Shown here in pieces: positions 33,564 to 43,162 of a stretch of DNA of 64,000 bases. The stretch's first letter is position 1. Each line of letters starts with the position of its first letter. Source of the stretch: Filosporella fistucella (Eukaryota; Ascomycota; Leotiomycetes; Helotiales); the NCBI GenBank assembly GCA_030077755.1, contig JAQJZZ010000007.1, positions 558,001 to 622,000 of the forward strand, written 5' to 3'. Made by a program: the position numbers and the translations under genes. Below the pieces are notes generated by a model that saw only the letters and a list, made by a program, of their open reading frames with translations, searched no databases and had not been told where the DNA came from.

Positions 33564-35786
33564 TCAAGCCATCCTAACAACGGGCTCCCCATCTCCCCCT
33601 CTCCATGTAGCACCTAGGTTCTTAATCTTATTCTCACTCGCCACATAAATCAAGCAATAGATATGCTTAACCACACACCCCCAGCAATAAACCCTCAACA
33701 CCAAATTATCATCTTTACCCTCTCCTTCTCCCTCCCGTATACACCAAACTCCCCACCCAGCCAAGTCCCTCGTTATGAAATTTCCCAAGTATTCCCAGCA
33801 CCTCTCTCTGAGCTCCTTCTTCAACACTCCCCAATTTACACGCCAAAAACCTCTCTCCATGTCTCGGAGCTCTCGTTCTTGGTAGAGGGGCCGGTAAAGT
33901 GTTACTGGGAGTTTGGAAATAAGTTGTGTTAGGCGGGGCGTGATGAGCATGGATACTGTGAGGTCTCCGGTTGAGGTTCTGGGGTGCGAAGGGTGGATTT
34001 CCAGGAGGTGAGAGAAGGTCAGGGCGGGCTGGCGCATGGGTGTCGGTGGTGTTGGGAGGGGAGGAGAGGATTTGGGTGCTCCTGCTACGTTGGAAAGTTT
34101 TAAAGGACTTGGGGCATGAGACCGTGTTGTTGTGAGCGAGGTGATTGTAAGAGAGAGCTTGGAGGAGGTTGTTATCTCGTTCGGCATACAGGACCGATTA
34201 GGAACACGGATTGGAGACGTGGTAGCTGGAAATTCTCTGGTTTCTGTTGAGGTAGCTATTTCGATGCTGGAAGTGATAATATCAGGCGCAGCTGGTGCTG
34301 CAACTGGTGTTGTCTTCTGTGGTAGCTCTTGGGAATCTGTTCCTGGTATCTCCTTGCTTGCTATAAATGTTGGCAACTCGGCACTGGATGTGGCCTGTCC
34401 ATTGTGTTTTTCCTTCATACTCGTCTTAGCCACGACTCCACAGTAAATCTGCGAATCAGAAGCTGAAATCTCTTCACTGGCGGCAGAGGATGGTATTTTG
34501 GTACTTTGTCCAACGGTTTGCCCCTGCAAATTTCCTTTCGTGCTGGATGAACCAAGAGCTTGCAGCTTCTGAGACTCTGTTTCGGGGATCTCTTTCCTGT
34601 GTGCCTCGATATATGATCCATTATTTCGATTGATAGCTTTGTCGCGTGCCACCGTGAAGCTTCTGGAGGTTTCAGTCCGCTCCCGTGTTTGAGACCTGGT
34701 GACTCGATGATCATGGCTTGCACTAGATGCCACGACTCTATCGTCGACTACGTTTGAGCCTTCTGTTCTCTGTCGTTTTATAGCATGGGTATCTGGGATT
34801 TCGAGATATGAAGACGGTTCGGTATTACTCTTTGGTGGTGCTGAAGATGCCTGCAGCCCTTCTTGAGAACTGGATCTCGTGATGATCCATTTCCGCTTGA
34901 GATGAATATCGGGATCCTGTGTCGACCGTTTGTTGGTGCTTCGGGTGCGGAGCACATTCGGCGATAACTGACTTCTTCTCTTCACAGGAGATGGCGAGGA
35001 ATCTTGAGGCACAACCTCAGAAGAAGACGATGGGTTCTCCCATCTTGTGCTAGACAGCCCAAGTTCTTCCTCGGATTCTATCCGTCCATTATTCGCCACT
35101 AACAAAGGAACATAATCGATAATCTCAACCTGCGAGCGAGTGGGAAAGCCACCACTGCTGCTCTCTGTAGGAGGAGGCTCGTTGCCTCGGGTTTCTCCCG
35201 AAGAGTACTCGATCAGTGCTTCCTCGTGGATGAATGAATCTAGTACACGTGTAGGCGATGAAGTCGCAACCTGCCCACCAGCTACCTCCGGTTGAGAATC
35301 AGCGATTTCACTTGGAAACCTCTGCCACGAATCTTGTATTTCCTCCTCTCCCCTTCGACCCATTCTTGACCTCGTGACATGGCCTCGAAATGCAGGAGAA
35401 TCTGCATTATTGATCACGCTATTGAATGACAAGATCGGGGAATCAAACCCTTCGGGTTGTTGAATGTGATCCAACAGACTGTGCGTAAATGGCTCCGATA
35501 TCAAACTCCCGTAGTCTTCCTCTTCGTCTGGTCGAAAGGAAGCTTCTGAATCTCGCTCTTCCTGGACAGAAGGAGCTTGATGTTCCTGGCCCTGGCTGCC
35601 GGAACTTTCATCTATGACTTCTCCATGAGATCCGGTTTGAGCCATAGGAACAATTCTCCGTCGCGCTTGTGGCCGAAAATCCAAATATGCCCGCGCAAGA
35701 GCTCGATACCGAGCGTCATCTGGTCCGCGGCTTGGCGCCGATGTGTGCACTAAGATCTCCACATCCCTGGCTGCGATGTCTGCCAT
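33564..35786 (-). CDS. Large disordered hypothetical protein with conserved C-terminal domain
   Basis: One exon, 740 aa. The first 40 residues (MADIAARDVEILVHTSAP, then DARYRALARAYLDFRP) look folded and conserved, then about 450 residues are Ser/Thr/Glu-rich and disordered. The final 140 residues form a compact domain: LTFSHLLEIHPSHP, SMLITPRLTQLISKLPVTLYRP, FWRVNWGVLKKELRERCWEYLGNFI, and an ending that contains IKNLGATWRGGDGEPVVRM. I recognise this N- and C-terminal pairing as a conserved hypothetical of filamentous ascomycetes but know no function. Basic runs such as KRRSQ and IKRQR could be nuclear localisation signals. Expression signals were not identified. The start is the first ATG of the frame. 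Confidence 0.72.
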   Translation of the reverse strand: MADIAARDVEILVHTSAPSRGPDDARYRALARAYLDFRPQARRRIVPMAQTGSHGEVIDESSGSQGQEHQAPSVQEERDSEASFRPDEEEDYGSLISEPFTHSLLDHIQQPEGFDSPILSFNSVINNADSPAFRGHVTRSRMGRRGEEEIQDSWQRFPSEIADSQPEVAGGQVATSSPTRVLDSFIHEEALIEYSSGETRGNEPPPTESSSGGFPTRSQVEIIDYVPLLVANNGRIESEEELGLSSTRWENPSSSSEVVPQDSSPSPVKRRSQLSPNVLRTRSTNKRSTQDPDIHLKRKWIITRSSSQEGLQASSAPPKSNTEPSSYLEIPDTHAIKRQRTEGSNVVDDRVVASSASHDHRVTRSQTRERTETSRSFTVARDKAINRNNGSYIEAHRKEIPETESQKLQALGSSSTKGNLQGQTVGQSTKIPSSAASEEISASDSQIYCGVVAKTSMKEKHNGQATSSAELPTFIASKEIPGTDSQELPQKTTPVAAPAAPDIITSSIEIATSTETREFPATTSPIRVPNRSCMPNEITTSSKLSLTITSLTTTRSHAPSPLKLSNVAGAPKSSPPLPTPPTPMRQPALTFSHLLEIHPSHPRTSTGDLTVSMLITPRLTQLISKLPVTLYRPLYQERELRDMERGFWRVNWGVLKKELRERCWEYLGNFITRDLAGWGVWCIREGEGEGKDDNLVLRVYCWGCVVKHIYCLIYVASENKIKNLGATWRGGDGEPVVRMA

Positions 35787-36309
35787 GGGGATACTGCGAG
35801 ATCTCTTTCATGATGCGGTGGAAGCAAAAGCAAGGACGGGTTCGTTGAAATGCAGGTTTGTTACTTTCTTGTTGATATCGCGATTGACGTTGCTGCGTGA
35901 GATAATCTGAGGCAACACCATTTCACCGATGATTACCCGGCGCTTAAACTCATTAGGAACTAGTGAAGTACATCTACCTCAATGACAATCCCCTTCTCAA
36001 CCACGAGGGATTTTTCAACCGTTCCGGATCAAATTTGAGTGTGAGATGTTGTGGAGCAATTATTCTCCAGAAGGTTTGAGATCTTTAATTCCTCTTGCGT
36101 GTCGTCTTAATAACCCAGCATTTCTACCCCCGTTGTTGCCACCCTATACTCAATCGATGTTTTGAGGGAAAACTGTCCCTAATATTCTACGGCACAATCA
36201 ACTCAACAAGCTGACCTATATTCATCACTGGCACCATTAATTTTTCTCGAATCTCCTATAATGTCTAGAAGAGGGCGAGCAAAGGAGATGCCCTGAGCTC
36301 CAGAAGAGG
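35787..36309. other. Intergenic region
   Basis: Promoter side of the disordered-protein gene and 3' flank of the small coiled-coil gene. No other feature seen. Confidence 0.45.
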
Positions 36310-36912
36310 TTACTGCAGTCTCAAACAGCTAGAAAGTCGATCTGAATCTTCTTGTAACCATTTGTAATGTTCGTCGACCTCGAATGTTAAAAGAAGTGCC
36401 AGCATTGTTCGCATTCTGAAGAGACAATTGTTGAAAGATCAATTGTTTGCGAATGATGTCAAGGAATGCTAGACTTACTGATCCCTGGCTGCGTTAAGGT
36501 CATTCATAAGACGACTTTGCAGCTCGTCGAGATGGATGATTTCCTCGCCCTGCTGTTTCACTGCTTCGACCCGTCGTTTGAAGGCAGGATCATTCTTCAC
36601 AGCCGCAATCAGAGTCTTTGATCGGTCCCAGTTGCTCTCATAGTACTGGTCGTAGTCGTTGGCTCGTAGCTTTCGACAAAGCTCGATTCTGTCTTGGTCG
36701 TATATGGCTGCATGATCAGCCTTCAGTCGCTCTGATAGAATCAAGTCAGCAAAAAAGTTCTTAGACGTCCCAAAGTCTCTATATTCAATCGATTGGTTGA
36801 AAAGCTGGTACTGACTGAATCTTTGCTCAACCTTTTCAATTTCCCGGGCATTGGCCTCGAGACGAGAGCGCAACTCTTCTCGTTCTTCTCTCCAAGTCCT
36901 AAACAGCTTCAT
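36310..36912 (-). CDS. Small coiled-coil hypothetical protein
   Basis: Two exons, 36912-36479 and 36415-36310, joined by an intron with GTAAGT donor and CTTCAG acceptor, give about 179 aa. The protein is highly charged and helical: RTWREEREELRSRLEANAR starts a probable coiled coil, and EVDEHYKWLQEDSDRL lies in the second exon. The frame stays open upstream of the ATG (WKADDWAES precedes MKLF) up to a CATAAG that could be an acceptor, so a further 5' exon is possible. No family was recognised. It borders a decayed block with repeats, so it may be an accessory or recently truncated gene. Confidence 0.5.
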
Positions 36913-38222
36913 GCTCTCAGCCCAATCATCTGCCTTCCACTTATGCTAACGGTTCCCTCTGACTTTTCAGTCACCTTCAAAACGCTCATTCAGCTGATGA
37001 GAAACACCCCAATATGCAAGATCGAATCTTGGACGGTGGAAGATATGGAGCTATTATACGTTTCCCAGCCCACAAAGCGCCATAGATCCTGTCTACAAAC
37101 ACCAAGAATGCTGAGGCCGGTGACAGGGTAGGGTAATTATATTCCTGGCAAGATCGGGACCCTCCGAAAGCTCAGCCGCTCTACATGAATAGTTGCTAAC
37201 TATGTCTCTCTCATTGTAGGGTGGTGTCTGCTTTAACCTCTTCAGTTGATAAGAAACACCCCAAACATACAAGATGCAGCCTGGTGACGCTGGTACGCTG
37301 CCACGGTATTCGGAGAAGGCGATGTTGAGATTCTAAGGGCCATTTTGAACAGCAAGTGGACTGAGAATAAGTACATGGATTTGGTTAGCGGATAGTATGA
37401 CTTTGACTCCTTGCAATTTGGACCGTTCCTGATTGTGTTAGACACTTGCCTCGTCTTCAAGCAATCTGTTGTGGTGGGGTAATAATATAAGGTGTAGTAC
37501 AGTGGACAATTGACTTGATTCCTTATTCTATAGAGGGCAAATACAGTGCTATATATATACTAATTCAGGCTGTGACTACAGGCCTGCACACCCTGTGGCT
37601 ATGGGCTCCCGTACGCTATAGTTTCAGGCTACCAAGCCTGTGGCAACCACTGTTCCAGCCTGTGGCCACCACTGCTTCAGGCTGCTACAGCCACTGCTTT
37701 AGCGTATGTACGCTATGGCACCATGTGCCTACCCTATAGCCACGGTGTGCCTACCCTGTAGCCACGGTGGGCCTACCCTGCAACCTAGGCTATAGCACAA
37801 CACAATCAATGCATCGCAACTCGAGGCTTGAGGCTTCACTGAGAAACCCCTTTATCAAGGTTAGTGATCAGATGATTGGCTACTTTGCTCAGTAGCATCC
37901 AAGTATATTCTGGCTTTAAAGCATCCTTCTAACTTAATTTCAGATCCACTCGAATCGGTAGAGGCACGGCAAGACTTACACAAAGATGATGGGAGGTATC
38001 TATAGAGTATCAAAGAGACGAGAAAGTATTGGCTTGGGAGAGAAAATAGTAGAGCTCTTAAGATGCGAAGTCTAGAGCTAATTGTCTGTGCCTCTATCTC
38101 AAGCATTTTCAATGAAGTGAAGTAATTGCTACCGCTACCATAATAATGGTCACCCCATTTTTTTAATCTTTTGTAGGAAGCAACTTTTCAGTAAACGTTT
38201 GCTAGTGCCATCACTGCTGCTA
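36913..38222. other. Decayed repeat-bearing block
   Basis: No intact gene. Two related segments (36992-37020 and 37240-37272) share the coding-like phrase QL(M/I)RNTP. The second is followed by an open stretch (YAATVFGEGDVEILRAILNS) with an in-frame TGA, so both look like fragments of a duplicated gene. Low-complexity direct repeats follow at 37560-37800. The rest is AT-rich. Confidence 0.4.
37725..37790. repeat. 22-bp tandem repeat
   Basis: GTGCCTACCCTATAGCCACGGT (37725-37746) is followed by a copy with one change (37747-37768) and a degenerate third copy (37769-37790). The 170 bp before it are built of related words (CCTGTGGC, CAGGCT, CACTG), so the whole 37560-37800 tract is a minisatellite-like region. 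Confidence 0.7.
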
Positions 38223-38965
38223 CTATTCTCGTACCCTCCCTCGTCCCCTTCCTCTTCCCAATCTATCCAGCCCGGCAAGTTGTTCATTTGCTAATGGACC
38301 AGGAACCTTCTCAAATTCGATTACTTTCCCATTTATTATTTTCGATGTCATATTGGCACCGTTTTCCAAGAGAAAAGTGATAAAAGGGGTGGTGTCTCTA
38401 AGGTTTTTCATGACTGCTCGCCGGAGAACGGTCAAACCTTCCGGAGTTACTGCAATGATATCCGCACTATAATCGAATAGCATAGTTATTATATAAATTC
38501 TCTTCTGGTCTGAATTCTAACTGGCGGCAAATGGAGAGATGTCTAGCTCTCTGCTATTTTGTACTTATTAATTTAGGATCCTAGGAAAGGAGAAGTCTAA
38601 CTGGTTCTATATTCCCGTGACCCGAAGCTTTATATAATATCGTTTTTCCGAGCAAGTTCGTGGCACGATAAGGTAGATTATGGTTAAGAAGAAGTGATAT
38701 GATAAATAAGCACGCAGGCGTATCGTTAAAAGTTGAGACGTGTAGAGAAGTGTGTTCCCATATTTATTAATATGAGTTATATTAATTCCCTTCTCGAGCA
38801 ATCTATTGGCGAAATAGACATCGTTAGCTAAAATAGCTTAAAATAACGGTGTTTTCCTATCATAGGAATCTGCTCCTCCCGCCTCTTATTTAAAGATTCC
38901 ACATCGGCATTCCTATCCAACAGCATATCATTAATATCTCTTCCTCGTTTGCCTGATGTCTTTGA
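38223..38965 (-). pseudogene. Ankyrin-repeat pseudogene with nonsense changes and frame break
   Basis: Ankyrin-like text is spread over broken minus-strand frames. From 5' to 3' it reads GRDINDMLLDRNADVESLNKR, then in another frame ADSYDRKTPLF, a TAA stop, and AILANDVYFANRLLEKGIN with ITHINKYGNTLLYT. After a gap comes LDISPFAAS, a TAG stop, then NSDQKRIYIITMLFDYSADI and FITFLLENGANMTSK. Both stops stand where Gln (CAA, CAG) would fit, that is C-to-T changes at CpA. A frame shift separates the first two pieces. The flanks are AT-rich. It is probably the decayed end of a large ankyrin gene; the 5' part may reach to about 39200, where more minus-strand coding-like text occurs. Confidence 0.6.
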
Positions 38966-40254
38966 AATGCACTGTAGTTATAAATTTCTCGGCAAGCACC
39001 ATCCCCTGAACAGATCAAAGAACTCACTAATAGGTACGTCTCGGTATCCTGGGGAACAGCAAGGTGCTACACGATCGACGTCTTTCTTGAACGGCATCAG
39101 TCCCAATTTGCTAGCAGTATCAGCTACACATTGGGATTCCATACATTGGGTACGTACAAGGATGTTTGTTTCTTGAGCAAATCAATTGTCTCATTTCCAA
39201 GGGTTTGAAAAGGGAAGGAATGAGACCAAACTCACCCATTCCTCGGCCATTTGCGGGTGATCAATCCCATTGACTCGGGACTGGCAGTTCCCACGACGAC
39301 ACGATTCATCGCCTATATAACTTTTTGACGCAGGTCAAATTCCAGCATGAAACTCTGGTAAAGATGTTGGATTCGATTTATTCTTTGAAGCAACATTACC
39401 TGGTCGCGATTCTGAACTAATGGTGGAGCAGCCTAGCCGTTTTCGAATGCCGGAGGCAAAAAAGCGACAGCTAACTACACCGTGCTCACACTACAAACCG
39501 AAATGCAATTTATACATCATGATTACCAACGAGCGGCTATCGTGGTGCTTGAGAAATTTTTCGTTGGACAAACTTTTTGTTGCCATGTCACAACAAGTTA
39601 CAGCAAACTCAGTTAGTAATCGTACTCGGACAGTCTTGCGCAATAGCGTCTGAAGCTTGCCTTGTTTCACCTGATTTACGATATTTGCTGGGAGCATCCT
39701 AGCGGGGCGAACCTTAATTTTCTTGATCTTCTCCTATGGATCACTATACCCCGAGCAAGAAACTCAATAGCAATATTGCTAGAATGATCCTTTGGTAATG
39801 GAGAACAACTAACAGTGGTTCGACCTCAATGTACACCTTCCCGCCATTCGTCTTCCAGAACTTCCACGACACAGCTTTCGGGTCACAATATTCAGAGCAA
39901 GTTCAGGATATTAGATCTTTTTTTTCTATCTCTCCCACCCCTCTACAAAGTAGGTTTAGGAACCCATGAGCCCATGACCATGGTGTGGACCCTACCAATG
40001 CACTGGATCCACTGAACCAAATCTGGGTCCAAATGGATGCAAATCGAACCTTAACTTTAGAACTCAATCCGGGGCATCGATGCGTTGAGCCGCCCCTTGA
40101 TACGCCTATCGAACGTCTGTTAATATATGCAGGTACTGGAACTATCACTTTATATGTCGCTTGCCCCTTCCATCGCTGGTTTTCGGCGGTCGCTTCCATC
40201 CCAAGCAGAATCGACGATAAAAGAAATTGGAGTATTGGCTATCCATATTTTATC
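38966..40254. other. AT-rich intergenic region
   Basis: No intact gene. The left 200 bp may be more of the ankyrin pseudogene. The 98-108 codon frames at 39903-40311 overlap on both strands and are not supported, except that the right end feeds into exon 1 of the 7TM gene. Confidence 0.4.
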
Positions 40255-41207
40255 ATGATCTTACCTCGCCGCGATGAAGTGAGTGCAATTGGTATTTTAG
40301 ATCATCGCTGACTTGAATCTAGATTCCTGGAGAAAATAGAACACCTCACATCCTCGGTGGAATCATATTTCCTCAAATTCTGACTCTTGCCTTCCTCCTC
40401 GGTCGAATCTTGGCACGTGCCCGGTTGCTCAAAATATGGAGTTGGGATGATACTCTTATAACGCTCGCATGGCTAAACTCATTGTCACTGACTATATTAT
40501 TTGGAATTGCAACAATTTACGGTCAGGGGCACCACTTAGACGATGTTCCCCTGCCGCTCCTTCGAACCTCCTTCTCCATTACATACATCACTCTCATTAC
40601 CTATCAATTGGCACTTTGCCTGACGAAATTTTCAATTTTGGTATTTTACCTACGCGTGTTCCCGGGACGGAGAGAACGATGGTTGACTTGGGGTACAATC
40701 ATTTTTGTAGCCATGTTCGGTGTCCCAATTATGGTGGGCGATATTTTCCAGTGCGATCCAATTGATGGAAAGTCGTTCCTGGCGCCAGATATGGTTTGTA
40801 CCAATCCAACTGCATGGCTACTGGCTTCGACCATTCTACACACAATTACCGATGCTTGGCTTATAATTATGGTCATTCCGGTCATTTGCAGTTTACAAAT
40901 CCCACCACGACAGAAGTACGCTCTAATGATCGTCTTGAGCTTGGGAATCTTTGTCATAATTGCTTCCATCGCACGTATTGTCAAAGTGTTGGGAAAAGAT
41001 CGAGGTGCTATTGACATTACTTGGGCCATTGCAGACTTTGATATCTGGTCAGTGATAGAGTGCTGCATTGGAATAATTTGTGCATGCGCGCCAACCATTC
41101 GTCCGCTACTTGTTCACTTATTCCCAAAATTCATGTCAAGTCAAATCGCTTCTGGAAGACATATAGCACGGACCGAATCCATGGAGGGCGTATCTAAGGG
41201 ATATTGA
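40255..41207 (+). CDS. Rhodopsin-like seven-transmembrane fungal protein (second copy type)
   Basis: Two exons, 40255-40278 and 40323-41207, give 302 aa beginning MILPRRDE then GENRTPHILGG. The rest follows the fungal rhodopsin-domain pattern: RARLLKIWSWDDTLI, LCLTKFSILVFYLRVFPGR, GDIFQCDPI with the conserved Cys, WLIIMVIPVICSLQIPPRQK, and DIWSVIECCIGIICACAPTIRPLL. It is a different branch from the 24.5 kb gene. Just before the stop, a shift of one base would open a further charged tail of about 80 residues (RDIELGAQNLRNSEF onward, to 41442), resembling normal cytosolic tails of this family. The annotated end may therefore be a frameshift truncation. Exon 1 may extend further upstream, since the frame is open to 39985. 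Likely plasma-membrane sensor; ligand unknown. Confidence 0.78.
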
Positions 41208-41814
41208 GCTTGGTGCACAGAATCTGCGAAACTCCGAATTTACGTTGAGGATGGAGAGGATGTCCGAATGTGGGACCGCAGAAATCGAGGAAATAGGAAA
41301 ATTGAACAGAGATAGCAATTATCGGGAGAAGGAATGTCCCCTGCAGCATCCGCTTGGACACACTGGCGTAGATAATATAAGAGCGAGGAGGAAAGACTCC
41401 TTGCAAGATGGAATCGACGGAATGATGCGTCGGCTGCCTTGACTGACACAGCGTACAGAATTGTGATTTAATATAAGCCATTGATATGCAATTTGCGATG
41501 CGTGAAACAGTGAGTTGTATTCAAAATTATACCTTCAACTAAGTATTGAAAAGCCAGTGTTTCAGTCCTCGGCATCCAAAAGAAACAGGAGTATACGCCT
41601 TGCAATGCAAAACGCCTCAACGCTCAAGCAGCAATCCTTGCTGCTGTAACCAGAGCCTGACGCCAGATCTCCCCTCCAAAAGTGGTTAGCTTCTACTTTC
41701 ACAATTTACCCCTGCCCTAGATATTTTTCTTCTCAAGTTCCTTCTCACTTTTAGCAACAACAGGTCTAATTTTGGTCAGCAATGTCCACATCCATCTCCT
41801 AGGACTCAAACTAC
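41208..41814. other. Frameshifted tail of the 7TM gene, then intergenic
   Basis: Bases 41208-41442 carry the out-of-frame tail described for the preceding gene. The remainder to 41814 holds 3' flanks of two convergent genes; nothing else seen. Confidence 0.4.
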
Positions 41815-42339
41815 TCACACTGCGTTCGTAATAGGCTTCTTCTCATGCCCGTGATACGTCTCGCCCATCTCGTCCGTCGGAGCCTCAAGGACCATCAACA
41901 AGAACGGCATCAATCCAAATAACAGCAGTACGACTCCGCCCGCGCTAGCAGCAAATGGATCTGTCTCCCAGATCCAAGTACTCCATCCCTTCTCATACAT
42001 CAACACTCCTCCTGCCAACTCAGCAAACAACATGAACACCAGCGCTAGCCCTCCAATCGCTAACCTAAATCCACCTACTCTAGGGATCTCATAATTGACG
42101 ACGATGAAACGAGCCCAGAGTGCATTGAATAGTAGCCATACAGGCAGTGTCACAAGTTCTGCTTGTGGTTGAGTAAAGTGATTGATAGGTTGCAGTTGTG
42201 AGATGCGGAAAAATGCTATTATGGCTCCAGTGGCGAATGAGAACAGGAAGTAGAAGAAGGCGAGGCGGATGATGAAGAGTGCGAGAGCGATATCCCAGAG
42301 TAGCTCAAAGACAGAAGTGCTGGTCTCGAAGAGTATCAT
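41815..42339 (-). CDS. Small four-helix membrane protein, unknown function
   Basis: Single exon of 174 aa. Four hydrophobic segments are visible: LLWDIALALFIIRLAFFYFLFSF-like residues near the N-terminus, LVTLPVWLLFNALWARFIVV in the middle, LAIGGLALVFMLFAELAGGVL, and GGVVLLLFGLMPFLLMVLEAP near the end. The C-terminus is a short hydrophilic tail (DEMGETYHGHEKKP). No signal peptide beyond the first helix and no family recognised. Topology suggests an integral membrane protein of four passes. The ATG at 42339 is the first of the frame. Confidence 0.68.
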   Translation of the reverse strand: MILFETSTSVFELLWDIALALFIIRLAFFYFLFSFATGAIIAFFRISQLQPINHFTQPQAELVTLPVWLLFNALWARFIVVNYEIPRVGGFRLAIGGLALVFMLFAELAGGVLMYEKGWSTWIWETDPFAASAGGVVLLLFGLMPFLLMVLEAPTDEMGETYHGHEKKPITNAV

Positions 42340-43029
42340 CTTGAAAGTTGGGAACGTAATCTTGAATATGTGATTTTGGATTCAGGTGGTCTGTGTTTGT
42401 GAATTTGCTGTGCTTCAAAATGAAGACTTTCGTGTTTTGATTTTTCGTTTTAGGCAAATTGGTTTGATTTGCATTTGAAAATACCTGGGGAATGGGAAGC
42501 AGGAGAATATATACTGATGGGCCGCATGATGATGCTTTTCATTCACTTGATTGCTTCACGTGCGGTATGGTCTGACTTGTCACCCCACTTCCAGTCAGAA
42601 CGCGCTGAGCAACATGTGAGGAAATGGACTCACTACCGAGTATCCGGCAAATGCTGGGTTGGTAACACATGTTCATGGTACTTCTAGAAAGGGCGACATG
42701 GAAATCAATGATGGTGTCCAAATTGATAACACTGTCGGCTTCTGATTGAGATGGTCCCCAACATGAGGGTGCAAAATGCCAAGACTTGTTCCGTTCAGGG
42801 GCTTCGCTTACCTTTGCTGTGTCCAGACACTTTATTCAAGCCCGCAGTCTTCTGCAGTATTGGCCACTTCCAGTAATATTCAACGCAGGCCAAGAGGCAT
42901 AGGGCCCATTTTTATCCAATATCTTCTAAGCCTCACAGGCCCTAGTGAGGTGCAAATTCATTGATTCCTTTTAATTGGCGAGAAAGTCGCACGCAGCAGC
43001 GCGAGCTAGGCATTTCCACCTTGGGTACG
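42340..43029. other. Intergenic region
   Basis: Promoter of the small membrane protein gene on the left and upstream region of the U6-like RNA on the right. No gene supported. Confidence 0.45.
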
Positions 43030-43037
43030 TATATAAA
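43030..43037 (+). promoter_or_regulatory. TATA box of the U6-like RNA locus
   Basis: TATATAAA stands about 25-30 bp before the expected 5' end of the U6-like RNA, the spacing used by pol III U6 promoters in yeasts and other fungi. Confidence 0.5.
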
Positions 43038-43056
43038 TCATAACACTCCTATTACT

Positions 43057-43162
43057 CCCGCCTATGGGCATCTGGTCAAATGGTCTTCTAAACAGAGAAG
43101 ATTAGCATTATCTCTGCGCTAAGGATGATCTTTCAAAGATAAAAGAGTATGCGAACACTTTT
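43057..43162 (+). ncRNA. U6 spliceosomal snRNA-like gene, divergent
   Basis: The central core matches U6 snRNA: GGTCAAAT upstream, then ACAGAGAAGATTAGC (43092-43106), which holds the ACAGAGA box that pairs with the 5' splice site and the AGC catalytic triad, then CTAAGGATGA. The internal stem-loop is formed by ATTATCT (43107-43113) with GGATGAT (43123-43129). The usual U6 has GGCCCC-type bases here, yet pairing is kept with different bases. The 5' part GCCTATGGGC can form the short 5' hairpin, and TGGTCAAATGG resembles an A box. TTTT runs occur at 43159 and 43166; both are short for a pol III terminator. It is either a working variant of U6 or a recent pseudogene. U6atac is less likely because the core is closer to U6. 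Confidence 0.7.
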
